A stretch of DNA of 64,000 nt from JBNNGK01 sp050268245 (GTDB lineage Bacteria > Pseudomonadota > Gammaproteobacteria > Enterobacterales > Enterobacteriaceae): positions 186,001 through 250,000 of the forward strand of contig NZ_JBNNGK010000001.1 in NCBI RefSeq assembly GCF_050268245.1. The letters are read 5' to 3'. Made by a program: the position numbers and the translations under genes. The notes beneath the pieces were generated by a model. That model searched no databases, was not told the origin of the DNA, and worked only from the letters and a program-made list of their open reading frames with translations. Of this stretch, positions 35,623 through 44,595 are shown in pieces; positions within the stretch are counted from its first letter, which is position 1, and every line of letters begins with the position of its first letter.

Positions 35623-37323
35623 TCAGAACTGAAAACCTATCGTAATCCACCCCATTGCTTTATTTTGATGAGATATGAGTTCTGTTTCCCCTTTACGCCA
35701 CGCATAGCTAGCGTTGATAAACGCCACAGAATTAAAGTTATAATTTAACCCTACCCCATAACCTGCCAGGCTGACCTTGGTAGATTGCGGTGAAAATTTC
35801 TGAATTTTCCCTTTCGCGTAATCGTAGAACAACTCGGTACTAAGCCCTTCAACGCCTGGAACGGAAAAGTTAATCGCCGGGGAAATAAGTACCGCATTAT
35901 CTGCACTCGCAATAGAGTTACTGTAAGCGCGAACGGCGTAAGGCCCACCCAGTGAGATTTTCTCTGCGCCATCAAGGTTTTTGCTGGCCTGCTGAGCAAC
36001 AACACGCACGCTGGCATACACCCCCGAGGTGACAGACTGTAGCAGCTTCATGTCTGCATTCAATTTAACAAAGTGGCCGCGCGTGTCTAACCCATTCCAC
36101 TCGTCATTATTACTTAAGCGTCCCGCGCTTACCGACACATCGTGCTGCAAAATATTAGGTAAGCCAAGCAGGCTGCCTTGCTTATCACCAGTGATTTGAA
36201 GCGTCAGGACCGGTGCAGTCCGGGTGTTATTCATCCCCCAGAAAGTATCCTCGATACGCTTAAAATCAGCGGTAAACGCAAGATTGAGGTTCTGTTCATT
36301 GCCTCGTATCAGGGGGTGGCTGCCATACAGTGACGCCACTTCCGCATAACCATCCCCTAACCCACTGTATACCGGTCCGCCAAGCTTGTAACTGACGCGA
36401 GAAAAAGACGCCCCCAGACGCGTCCCTTGCCCATTAATGGGAAGATCATAAGACAACCTACCGATCAACGTATTACCATGTTCGCTATCATGATTGATTT
36501 GCAGAAAGTCCGGTGAGGCATAGGCCAGCGCCTGAAACCGATCGCCATAGCCGAGGGGGCTATTGACATTAACCTGTAGCCCCAAACGATTTCTGCCGCT
36601 GGAGACCGACCCCATATTGTCAAAAACGGCAACACCGCTCACGCGGGGCGAAGGCGCTAAATCCAAGTGTAATGCGCTGCCTCCCGGCTCTTTACCCGGA
36701 GAAAGAAATGAGGAAAGCGCCCCCACGCCAGGCAGATCGGATAAACGTGATAAATAGTTCTCCGAGGCGTTAACATCACCCTTAATTTCGCGCATTTTAT
36801 CGATAAAACGGCCTACCACGGCATCATCAACCAATGAGGTATTACTGTTAACCGATACGGATTCGATGTGACCGCGAAAGATTTTAAACAGCACGGTGCC
36901 GTCTTTAATATTTTGATCGGGAATATAGGCAAAGACCAGCTTTTCACCGTGAGATTGCAATAATGCCGTCACCGTAACGGCAACATTGCGCAGCGCCGAG
37001 AGCGTCATCTCTTTACCACGATAGGCCGCCAAAAGCTGCTCTACGTCATCGCGTGATGACGGGGGAACATCAGAAATATTGATGCGCTTAACATACAGAA
37101 CCGGACCTGATTCCTCTTCAACCTCAACATGTTGCCTGTCTACTCCCCCGATTTGCTCTTTTTGTTTTGAACGCGGAGCGGTTGGCGTATGCAGCATCGG
37201 GTTATTTTGCAGTAACTCGCCGCTGTGAGTGATCCCTGGCGCACTATTTTCGGCAAAGGAAAAAACTGGAAGGATAAAAAGAATTGCTCCTCCCAGCTTC
37301 ATAGATATTTTTTTCAAAGACAT
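35623..37323 (-). CDS. Two-partner secretion outer-membrane transporter (TpsB, ShlB/FhaC family)
   Basis: It should form the 16-stranded barrel that exports its TpsA partner. The start ATG 37321-37323 (MSLKKISMKLGGAILFI) gives 566 residues with a signal peptide ending FSFA. An N-terminal plug/POTRA region follows (VLYVKRINISDVPPSSRDDVEQLLAAYRGKEMT; KIFRGHIESVSV), then the barrel with the L6 motif GGPYAVRAYS (VRGY type). It ends in aromatic GFQF as outer-membrane barrels do. It lies 66 bp after tpsA. Length is typical of the family. Confidence 0.9.
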   Translation of the reverse strand: MSLKKISMKLGGAILFILPVFSFAENSAPGITHSGELLQNNPMLHTPTAPRSKQKEQIGGVDRQHVEVEEESGPVLYVKRINISDVPPSSRDDVEQLLAAYRGKEMTLSALRNVAVTVTALLQSHGEKLVFAYIPDQNIKDGTVLFKIFRGHIESVSVNSNTSLVDDAVVGRFIDKMREIKGDVNASENYLSRLSDLPGVGALSSFLSPGKEPGGSALHLDLAPSPRVSGVAVFDNMGSVSSGRNRLGLQVNVNSPLGYGDRFQALAYASPDFLQINHDSEHGNTLIGRLSYDLPINGQGTRLGASFSRVSYKLGGPVYSGLGDGYAEVASLYGSHPLIRGNEQNLNLAFTADFKRIEDTFWGMNNTRTAPVLTLQITGDKQGSLLGLPNILQHDVSVSAGRLSNNDEWNGLDTRGHFVKLNADMKLLQSVTSGVYASVRVVAQQASKNLDGAEKISLGGPYAVRAYSNSIASADNAVLISPAINFSVPGVEGLSTELFYDYAKGKIQKFSPQSTKVSLAGYGVGLNYNFNSVAFINASYAWRKGETELISHQNKAMGWITIGFQF

Positions 37324-37345
37324 GAGTAAACTCAACAATACCAAG

Positions 37346-37383
37346 GGAAAAAACCCCCATTCAACCCAGGCTGAATGGAGGCT
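37346..37383 (-). terminator. Attenuator-type terminator between tpsA and tpsB
   Basis: On the minus strand CCTCCATTCA/TGAATGGGGG form a stem, followed at once by TTTTTT. It lies between the tpsA stop (37390) and the tpsB start (37323). This would let most transcripts end after tpsA and give less transporter than substrate. Confidence 0.75.
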
Positions 37384-37389
37384 AAGGCA

Positions 37390-38850
37390 TTAATTTATAA
37401 TAGTATTAACATCGCCGTAAGTTTCAATATTTAGTTTCCCACCTTTACTGTTCATAATCTTAGAGGTTTTACTCACATTGAAATCCACATCGCCTTCAGA
37501 GTAAAACTCCGGATTCATCCACCCCATACCTTGCACAATATTACCTTTGGTCGTCATTGATGTCGTACCAAAAGATCTGACAAATGAAGGCAGTAAAATT
37601 CCATTATTGGCAGTGATATTCATATCACCTATTGATTGAACTAGACCATCAGCCGAGAAATTTACTTTATCTAACGCTACAATATCGATGTTATTACCAA
37701 TCAGTCGAGAAGCATTCAGTGATTTACCAGCATGAATATTGACGTCACTCCCTTGAATATCGGTTGCAGTGATATTATTACCATTCAGTGTGACATTCCC
37801 TTTGGTCAGGTAAGACCCTGCCTGAATAAGCCCAATATCAATATTATTTTTTGCCGTCAACACCGCATCTTTCTTTGAGGTTAGTTGACTTTTCTCATAG
37901 ACATTTCCAACTGTTTTAATATTGTTTGCAGAGATATCTAGTTTCCCACCTGCATTTAACGACGTTTTATAAGTGACATCATTTTGGGCTGCGATTTTGA
38001 GATCGTTATCAATGTTAAATCTACCGCCAATGTTAACATTACCGTTGCCATGGCTAATCAGTGAGACGCTACCATCGCTATTTTTATTCATAGCGTGAGC
38101 CTCAACAATTCCGGAGCTGGCATTAATTACATCACGAGTCAATTGATCTTTCGCCCACGCAGTCAGTGCAACAGAGCCATTTCTGGTGATGATAACCCCA
38201 TTGTTTTTAATCAATGCATCAAGACTGGCACTATTGACTTTAACATTCATTTTCCCCAAAGAAGGGAAAGAAAGCGTAACATCACTACCCGAAGCTAAAT
38301 TAATATTACCATTGGTTGATTGAATCACCCCTGTATTAGTCACTCCGCGGGCACCAATCAACGCCACAGAATTAGCCGCCTGAATAGAGCCCTCGTTGGT
38401 AACTTTACCTTTAGTCGAACCCGTGAAATGTAAATTGCCTTTCTGGAAGTCACTGTCTTTAATATCCAATGAAGAAACCACCAAGCTACCGACGTTCACA
38501 CGTGCGCTATTACCAATCAGTACACCATTAGGGTTAACAATAAAAACGTTACCGTTGGCTTTTAGTGCACCGCGGATCATCGTCGCCGTAGTAGAGTTAA
38601 CTTTATTTAATACTGAGGATTGAGATGAAGCCTGATTGAACTGTAATGTCTCATTACCGTTCACGTTCATATTATTCCAGTGAATAACCATTTTATCACT
38701 ATTTTGATTCACAACGGTGGTATTAGCATTCTTGCTAATATTACCCGCACCATTAACAATGGTGCCTGTACCAACGGCGAATGCAGAACCTGTAAATGCT
38801 AATGCAATAGATAATACCAGAGGATTAATTACCATATTTGTATTTTTCAT
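37390..38850 (-). CDS. Short two-partner secretion exoprotein (TpsA)
   Basis: A secreted beta-helix protein of 486 residues, partner of the downstream TpsB. A signal peptide (residues 1 to about 25, cleavage after AFA) is followed by the TPS recognition domain with HWNNMNVNGNETLQF and the hallmark NPNG at residues 106-109 (FIVNPNGVLIG). The rest is Asn/Ser/Gly-rich repeats (GNVTLNGNNITATDIQGSD) typical of a right-handed beta-helix. No cysteine, toxin domain or VENN motif is visible. TpsA proteins are usually over 1000 residues, so this is very short. Its DNA is AT-rich relative to its neighbours. Function is unknown; adhesion or biofilm is only a guess. Confidence 0.87.
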   Translation of the reverse strand: MKNTNMVINPLVLSIALAFTGSAFAVGTGTIVNGAGNISKNANTTVVNQNSDKMVIHWNNMNVNGNETLQFNQASSQSSVLNKVNSTTATMIRGALKANGNVFIVNPNGVLIGNSARVNVGSLVVSSLDIKDSDFQKGNLHFTGSTKGKVTNEGSIQAANSVALIGARGVTNTGVIQSTNGNINLASGSDVTLSFPSLGKMNVKVNSASLDALIKNNGVIITRNGSVALTAWAKDQLTRDVINASSGIVEAHAMNKNSDGSVSLISHGNGNVNIGGRFNIDNDLKIAAQNDVTYKTSLNAGGKLDISANNIKTVGNVYEKSQLTSKKDAVLTAKNNIDIGLIQAGSYLTKGNVTLNGNNITATDIQGSDVNIHAGKSLNASRLIGNNIDIVALDKVNFSADGLVQSIGDMNITANNGILLPSFVRSFGTTSMTTKGNIVQGMGWMNPEFYSEGDVDFNVSKTSKIMNSKGGKLNIETYGDVNTIIN

Positions 38851-39201
38851 AACTCTTCCTTAATTTATGTTAAAAAGCAAAAAAATGGTACGTTAAAGAC
38901 GAAAATTTATCAAGCCAAATGCCGACACAATCAATACATAAATGAATCGGTAAATATAAATAAAAATAAAACAACTGCCAGCAAACATTATGAAAACGAA
39001 TGTAAATATGCAAATAAAAATAAAAACCAGGAATAATCAAAAATATAGCAAGCCAAGGATAAGAATAAACTTAAAAAACAAAAAATAAATCTTTGATATA
39101 TAATAAAGTAATTAAATACAAAAAAACAAGACAAATAATTAATTTCAAAAAAATCAATATTAGTCAGATGCCCTTGCCAGAATGACCAAGGGCTTAGCAG
39201 A
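38851..39201. promoter_or_regulatory. AT-rich region upstream of tpsA
   Basis: A gene-free stretch of 351 bp with long A-tracts; the line 39061-39120 has only 7 G/C out of 60. A ribosome binding site AAGGAAG precedes tpsA. At the right end GCCCTTG/CAAGGGC (39171-39194) forms a hairpin after nadR. The composition resembles H-NS-silenced acquired DNA. No promoter can be chosen in so AT-rich a context. Confidence 0.55.
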
Positions 39202-40428
39202 TCAAATAAATAACTTTTCTTTTACTATTTCAACACAGCGCAAGAAACGCAAATCATAGTTATCTTCCTCGATATGCACATAATCAATATTGTTCTTAGT
39301 GAGCATGGAGACCAAAAGTGACTGGAACGCTTTCCTGTCAGCCAAACTGCCAAGGCTGCGTAAACCATCCGCTACCCACGGCGTGTTATTCTCGAGTAAA
39401 ATCACCAAGTCAAAACGGTATTCGTCAATCAACGCCTGCACAAAGGGGTGCTCACGCCCCTCGTATTTCTTACAGAAAGCCTGCGTGGTGACGAAATCGG
39501 TATCAATAAACGTCACCTTATTGGCATATTTAACAGCAAAATCAACGTACTGAGCCTGACCGAGTGCAATTTTGTCGTAATCAGAATACTGCAATGCCAT
39601 TTCATCACCACCCAGGTGAGAAAACACATAATCGCGGCCATACTCCCAAGCGCTGGTAGTATTAAAAATATTGGCTAACTTATTTACCAAGGTAGATTTA
39701 CCGCTGGATTCCCCACCCAGTACCGCCACGGTACGTACGAAGAAGGGTTTCACCTCCGTCGGGATGTATTCCCAATAGCGGAACGGATCCTGCCGTATTT
39801 GGCTACCACTAATGTTCATAAAGGAACGTTCCGGATCAATCAGGATAGTTTCAGTATCAAGGTGTTCACGGTAGCGCGGCGCATCCTGTGTTTCACTGGA
39901 ATAGATAAAACTCGGCACGATACCCTGCCGCTCCATAAACTGCTTCATGCCATGGCTCCACACATCCCAACCATGCGGATACGGCTCAATACCCTGCTCA
40001 TTGAACGCGTGAATATGAATATTTTTTTGGTATTTGAAGGTTTGCAGCAGCCAACGTAAACGATCGCTGACCGTCGGTTGTTGCGACATCGAACTGGTTT
40101 CAAACAGCTGACGGTCACGCGGCTCGTCATGGCATAAGATCACATGCAACTCATCCACTTGGCTACACGCACGCTGGATCAGATAAATATGGCCAGTGTG
40201 TAACGGGTAAAATTTACCAAACACCACGCCGACCGTTTTTTCGCGTCGCGGAAACTCCAGCCCCAAAAAACGGTGTAACGCTTCCAGCTTCTGCGCACTG
40301 GGGCTTTTAATTTTATCGTTGAGCAACTGGCTGAGATAGCCTTTAGTCATACTACTGGCATCAGCCACCTGTTGCAGCGTGCAGCCTTTTTGTTTTATTG
40401 CTGCCTTCAGGTAATCGAATTGCGGCAT
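39202..40428 (-). CDS. nadR: Trifunctional NAD regulator NadR
   Basis: It represses NAD biosynthesis genes, adenylates NMN and phosphorylates nicotinamide riboside. The start ATG 40426-40428 (MPQFDYLKAAIK) behind GGAGGT gives 408 residues (E. coli 410). There is an HTH at residues 1-60 (TLQQVADASSMTKGYLSQLL), a nucleotidyltransferase signature GKFYPLHTGH (71-80) and a kinase P-loop GGESSGKST in the second half. It lies downstream of serB and radA in the same direction. Confidence 0.97.
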   Translation of the reverse strand: MPQFDYLKAAIKQKGCTLQQVADASSMTKGYLSQLLNDKIKSPSAQKLEALHRFLGLEFPRREKTVGVVFGKFYPLHTGHIYLIQRACSQVDELHVILCHDEPRDRQLFETSSMSQQPTVSDRLRWLLQTFKYQKNIHIHAFNEQGIEPYPHGWDVWSHGMKQFMERQGIVPSFIYSSETQDAPRYREHLDTETILIDPERSFMNISGSQIRQDPFRYWEYIPTEVKPFFVRTVAVLGGESSGKSTLVNKLANIFNTTSAWEYGRDYVFSHLGGDEMALQYSDYDKIALGQAQYVDFAVKYANKVTFIDTDFVTTQAFCKKYEGREHPFVQALIDEYRFDLVILLENNTPWVADGLRSLGSLADRKAFQSLLVSMLTKNNIDYVHIEEDNYDLRFLRCVEIVKEKLFI

Positions 40429-40484
40429 AGCACCTCCGTTTATTATGCTAAACAAAATAACATATAATGCCTGCCGCGTGATGA

Positions 40485-41867
40485 TTAATAGAACTGCTCC
40501 AACACGTCCAACGCGTCCGCCAACTTCTTCACACCAAACACCTGCATATTCGGCGGCGTTTTTTTCGGTACGTTAGCATGCGGCACAATAGCCCGTTTGA
40601 AACCGTGCTTGGCCGCTTCGGAAATGCGCTCCTGACCACTCGGTACCGGGCGAATTTCCCCTGCCAACCCCACCTCACCAAACACCACCAAATCTTGCGG
40701 CAACGGCCGATCGCGCAGGCTAGAAACTAGCGACATCAGTAACGCCAAATCGGCACTGGTTTCCGTGACCTTTACGCCACCGACGACGTTAACGAATACG
40801 TCCTGATCCGACATCTGCAAGCCACCGTGACGATGCAGCACCGCCAGTAGGATTGCCAAGCGGTTTTGCTCCAGCCCGACCGCGACGCGACGTGGGTTAG
40901 CCATCATCGACTGATCGACCAATGCCTGAATCTCCACCAGCAGCGGTCGCGTTCCTTCCCAGACTACCATCACCGAACTGCCAGAGGTCACTTCGCCGCG
41001 ACTGAGGAAGATCGCTGACGGGTTACTGACCTCACGCAGTCCCTGTTCCGTCATGGCAAACACGCCCAGTTCATTTACCGCGCCAAAGCGGTTTTTGTGG
41101 CTGCGCAACGTGCGGAAACGGGAATCAGCATCCCCATCAAGCAAAATTGAACAGTCGATACAGTGTTCCAATACCTTCGGTCCGGCCAACGAGCCGTCTT
41201 TAGTGACGTGACCGACCATCACGATCGCCACCCCACGCGTTTTGGCAAAGCGCGTCAGATAGGCTGCAGTTTCACGCACCTGCGCCACGCTACCCGGCGA
41301 AGATTGAATCTCCGCCATGTGCATCACCTGGATGGAGTCAATCACCATCAGCTTAGGTTGCTCCTGCTCGGCAATCAGGCAGATCTGCTCGATGCTGGTT
41401 TCCGACAGCATATTCAAATTAGCGGTCGGTAAGCCAAGACGGTGCGCACGCATCGCCACCTGTTGCAAGGATTCCTCACCGGTGACGTACAAGGTTTTCA
41501 TCTGTTCGGAAAGTTTGCACAACGTTTGCAGTAACAGGGTACTTTTGCCCGCGCCGGGGCTACCGCCGATCAAGATGGCACTGCCCGGCACCACTCCGCC
41601 ACCGAGCACACGATCAAACTCAAGGAAGCCGGTAGAGAAGCGCGGTAATGCCTCTAGGCTGATGTCTGACAGACGTTGCACCTTGCTGACGCCGGTTTCG
41701 CCCGCGTAGCCGCTAAAACGCTCGGTGCGCGACGACGCAGACGCAGCAGCCAGGCGAACTTCTGTAATGGTATTCCAGGCATGACACGCGCTGCACTGCC
41801 CCTGCCAACGCGGATAATCGGCACCGCATTCATTACATACAAACGCCCGTTTCGCTGCTTTCGCCAC
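40485..41867 (-). CDS. radA: DNA repair protein RadA
   Basis: A RecA-like branch-migration ATPase in recombinational repair. The 460 residues equal E. coli RadA. An N-terminal zinc finger (CNECGADYPRWQGQCSAC) is followed by Walker A GGSPGAGKSTLL, the RadA-specific HKNRFGAVNE and a C-terminal Lon-like domain. It sits between serB and nadR. Confidence 0.98.
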   Translation of the reverse strand: MAKAAKRAFVCNECGADYPRWQGQCSACHAWNTITEVRLAAASASSRTERFSGYAGETGVSKVQRLSDISLEALPRFSTGFLEFDRVLGGGVVPGSAILIGGSPGAGKSTLLLQTLCKLSEQMKTLYVTGEESLQQVAMRAHRLGLPTANLNMLSETSIEQICLIAEQEQPKLMVIDSIQVMHMAEIQSSPGSVAQVRETAAYLTRFAKTRGVAIVMVGHVTKDGSLAGPKVLEHCIDCSILLDGDADSRFRTLRSHKNRFGAVNELGVFAMTEQGLREVSNPSAIFLSRGEVTSGSSVMVVWEGTRPLLVEIQALVDQSMMANPRRVAVGLEQNRLAILLAVLHRHGGLQMSDQDVFVNVVGGVKVTETSADLALLMSLVSSLRDRPLPQDLVVFGEVGLAGEIRPVPSGQERISEAAKHGFKRAIVPHANVPKKTPPNMQVFGVKKLADALDVLEQFY

Positions 41868-41956
41868 GTATTACCTCTTAAATAACGCTAAAGATAGGAT
41901 GATATTGTGATGGGTCATCAACGCGTTCAGCACCAGTCTTGCCAAACGCGTCAACC

Positions 41957-42934
41957 TTATCGCACTTCGTGTTTCAAACTGCCACTGAGCACACATAATA
42001 CGCCCATCAGATCGGCATGACGAATCGCCACCTGCGCTTTGTCGTACACTTTTGGCTTGGCGTGATAGGCAATACCCAACCCTGCAGCCTGCATCATTTT
42101 TACGTCATTGGCTCCGTCGCCGATGGCCACCGTTTGCTGTGGTGCCACACCCAGCTTCTCCGCCAGCTGCAGCAAGGTGTCAGCTTTGTACTGCGCGTCA
42201 ACGATCGGGCCCAGCACTTCACCGGTCAGCTTGCCGTCACGGATCTCCAACTCGTTAGCCGCCACCGCCACCAGCTTCAATTTATCGCGTAAATATTCGG
42301 CGTAATACGTAAAGCCGCCCGATGCGATAGCGACGTGCCAGTCCAACGCTTGCAGCTTACGCACCAAGTTGGTCAACCCGGGCATCAGCGGCAGCGTTTC
42401 CAATACCTGCTTGAGGATATTGGCATCAGCCCCCTTCAGCGTACCAACCCGCTGACGCAGGCTGGCGGTGAAGTCCAACTCACCACGCATCGCCCGTTCG
42501 GTCACTTCCGACACCTGTTCGCCAACGCCCGCCAACTTGGCAATTTCATCAATGCATTCGATTTCTATCGCCGTGGAATCCATATCCATCACCAGCAGCC
42601 CCGGCGTGCGTAAATGTGGGATCTTGCCAAGCGGTGCGACATCCAGGCCATTGTCCGCCGCCAACATTTTAGCACGCGGTGTCATGCTGCCAGCCAGACG
42701 CACAACCTGATAATCCTCAACGCACCAAGCGGTGACAATCACCATCGCCACCCCCAACTTACGTTGGAACTGGGTAATGCGCTCTTTATCCAGTTTTCTG
42801 CCATATAATAGCCAACCGGTGTGGCCTGCCCGGTAATCCAGCGGCATCACTTCGTCACCGCTGAGGGAAAGAGGAAGACCCGGCCATTGAGAGATCTCGG
42901 CTGGCAGATCGCAATAGGTCAGACTATTCGACAT
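41957..42934 (-). CDS. serB: Phosphoserine phosphatase
   Basis: The last step of serine synthesis. The 325 residues (E. coli 322) belong to the HAD superfamily with the nucleophile motif DMDSTAIEIECIDEIA near residue 115, the ASGGFTYYAEYL motif II and the GDGANDVKMM motif IV. An N-terminal ACT-like part precedes them. It is divergent from ytjB. Confidence 0.97.
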   Translation of the reverse strand: MSNSLTYCDLPAEISQWPGLPLSLSGDEVMPLDYRAGHTGWLLYGRKLDKERITQFQRKLGVAMVIVTAWCVEDYQVVRLAGSMTPRAKMLAADNGLDVAPLGKIPHLRTPGLLVMDMDSTAIEIECIDEIAKLAGVGEQVSEVTERAMRGELDFTASLRQRVGTLKGADANILKQVLETLPLMPGLTNLVRKLQALDWHVAIASGGFTYYAEYLRDKLKLVAVAANELEIRDGKLTGEVLGPIVDAQYKADTLLQLAEKLGVAPQQTVAIGDGANDVKMMQAAGLGIAYHAKPKVYDKAQVAIRHADLMGVLCVLSGSLKHEVR

Positions 42935-43036
42935 TATTTACTCCTGAAGGGGCAGCGGTAGAAAAACGACGCATCAAGCTATCCTATCGTACTTGCTTCT
43001 GGCAACATAAACTGTCCCTGAGCTTAAGGAAGCCGC

Positions 43037-43732
43037 ATGGCTAAAGTTAAACTAAAATTTCGCCTGCACCGCACGGCAATTATTCTGATTTGCCTGTCGC
43101 TGCTGGTTTTATTGATGCAGGGCGCCTCTTATTTTAGCCTGAACCATCAGTTGGCGCGCTCTGAACAGGTCGAGGAGCTGGCACAGACCCTGACGAAACA
43201 GGTCGCTTTCAGCCTGGTGCCGCTGCTTGATGACGATAGCGATATCGATACCCAACAGATCGATGCCATTCTCCAACGGTTAACCGATCACAGCCGCATT
43301 CTGGACGCTAGCGTTTACCAGTTAGACGGTACGCTGGTCGCCCATTCAGGTGAAAAAATCAGCGTGCGCGACCGGCTGGCGCTCGACGGTAAACGCGCTG
43401 GCAGCTATTTCAATCATCAATTGGTTGAAACGATTCTGAATAAAGATGGGCCGATCGGTTTTATCCGCATCACATTGGATACGCACGTGTTAGCCACCGA
43501 AGCCAAACAGGTAGACAACACCACTAATCTGCTTCGGCTGATGATCTTATTAGCGCTGGCAATTGGCATTATTCTGGCACGTACGCTCCTGCAAGGGCGC
43601 CGCAGCCGCTGGCAACAGTCGCCCTATTTGTTGACCGCAAATAGCCCATTGGCGGAAGGCAACAGTGTCGAAGATGACGACACGGAAGAAAAAACGCGTT
43701 TACCGGAAGAGAACGACGAAAAAAAACCGTAA
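43037..43732 (+). CDS. ytjB: Membrane protein Smp (YtjB)
   Basis: A conserved inner-membrane protein of unknown role, divergent from serB as in E. coli. The 231 residues have an N-terminal membrane segment (about 12-32), a periplasmic region with the conserved DASVYQLDGTLVAHSGE and VRDRLALDGKRAGSYFN, a second segment (about 168-186) and a charged tail (DDDTEEKTRLPEENDEKKP) longer than in E. coli (214 residues). An AAGGAAG ribosome binding site is present. Confidence 0.9.
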   Translation: MAKVKLKFRLHRTAIILICLSLLVLLMQGASYFSLNHQLARSEQVEELAQTLTKQVAFSLVPLLDDDSDIDTQQIDAILQRLTDHSRILDASVYQLDGTLVAHSGEKISVRDRLALDGKRAGSYFNHQLVETILNKDGPIGFIRITLDTHVLATEAKQVDNTTNLLRLMILLALAIGIILARTLLQGRRSRWQQSPYLLTANSPLAEGNSVEDDDTEEKTRLPEENDEKKP

Positions 43733-43803
43733 CCGCTAACGGGCGCGCCAAGACATCACCCACCGGCGCTATCCGCTTAACGCCACCTGCCGTCACTTCC
43801 AGC

Positions 43804-44428
43804 GTAGTGGCCGGGCATGCCCGGCCTTCATGCGGCAATATCCATCACCGCACCGGCACGGCGTGCCACGCCCCTACGATTTAACGCATGAGATAATTTG
43901 GCCGCTGGCGCATTGCGCTAAACGCCATCACCTCCTGCGTAGTGGCCGGGCATGCCCGGCCTGCATGCAGCAATATCCATCACCACACCGGCGCGGCATG
44001 CCACGCCCCTACGATTAACGCACGAGAAAACATTTGGCCGCTGGCGCGTTGCGCTAAACGCCATCACCTCCCACGTAGTGGCCGGGCATGCCCGGCCTTC
44101 ATGCAGCAATATCCATCACCGCACCGGCGCGGCATGCCACGCCCCTACGATTTAACGCATGAGATAATTTGGCCGCTGGCGCTATCCGCCGTCACCTCCA
44201 GCGTAGTGGCCGGACATGCCCGGCCTTCATGCAGCAATATCCATCACCGCACCGGCGCGGCATGCCACGCCCCTACGATTTAACGCATGAGATAAAATTT
44301 GGCCGCTGGCGCTATCCACGAAACGCCACAACATCACCCGCCATCACCTCCCACGTAGTGGCCGGGCATGCCCGGCCTGCATGCGGCAATATCCGCCACC
44401 ACACGGGTGCGGCATGCCACGCCCCTAC
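43804..44428. repeat. REP/BIME array 1 (five units)
   Basis: Five 74 bp units lie at 43804-43877, 43939-44012, 44075-44148, 44203-44276 and 44355-44428. Each starts GTAGTGG plus the palindrome GGCCGGGCATGCCCGGCC (GGCCGGACATGCC in unit 4) and ends with an inverted copy, GGCATGCCACGCCCCTAC. Each unit is thus a pair of inverted REPs with a GTAG head. The 54-78 bp between units also repeats (TTAACGCATGAGATAA, TTTGGCCGCTGGCGC). It lies 3' of ytjB and before the deoD terminator. Open frames through it are by-products of the repeat. Confidence 0.88.
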
Positions 44429-44487
44429 GATTTAACGCATGAGATAAGCATGCCCAACCCGCATTAATAACCCCATGAATTACAGTC

Positions 44488-44528
44488 AAAAAAAAACGTC
44501 TGAGGGCTTCAGACTGCCCCCAGACGTT
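44488..44528 (-). terminator. Terminator of the deo operon
   Basis: On the minus strand AACGTCTGGGGGC/GCCCTCAGACGTT form a long stem followed by a T-run, 67 bp after the deoD stop. Confidence 0.85.
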
Positions 44529-44595
44529 GAGATTGACCTGTTGTTAGCATCGCCGCATTCAGCCAACAACCTAGTGTGTTTAAGATGAAGGAATA

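Larger units (their letters stand above)
43733..44595. other. ytjB-deoD intergenic region
   Basis: This 863 bp gap between convergent ytjB and deoD is almost filled by REP array 1, with the deoD terminator at its right end. Nothing here looks like a gene. Confidence 0.8.

Noticed and set aside
37390..38850. tpsA as a contact-dependent inhibition (CdiA) gene
   Set aside because: The protein is too short, has no VENN motif or toxin tail, and no small immunity gene follows.
43804..44428. Possible CRISPR array, because of regular repeats with spacers
   Set aside because: The repeats are 74 bp inverted pairs with GTAG heads, the linkers are themselves repeated, and no cas genes are present.
43830..44435. 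Several open frames with repeated peptides such as AGHARP and MPRPYD between ytjB and deoD
   Set aside because: They are translations of the REP palindromes in different frames, without a plausible ribosome binding site or family likeness.
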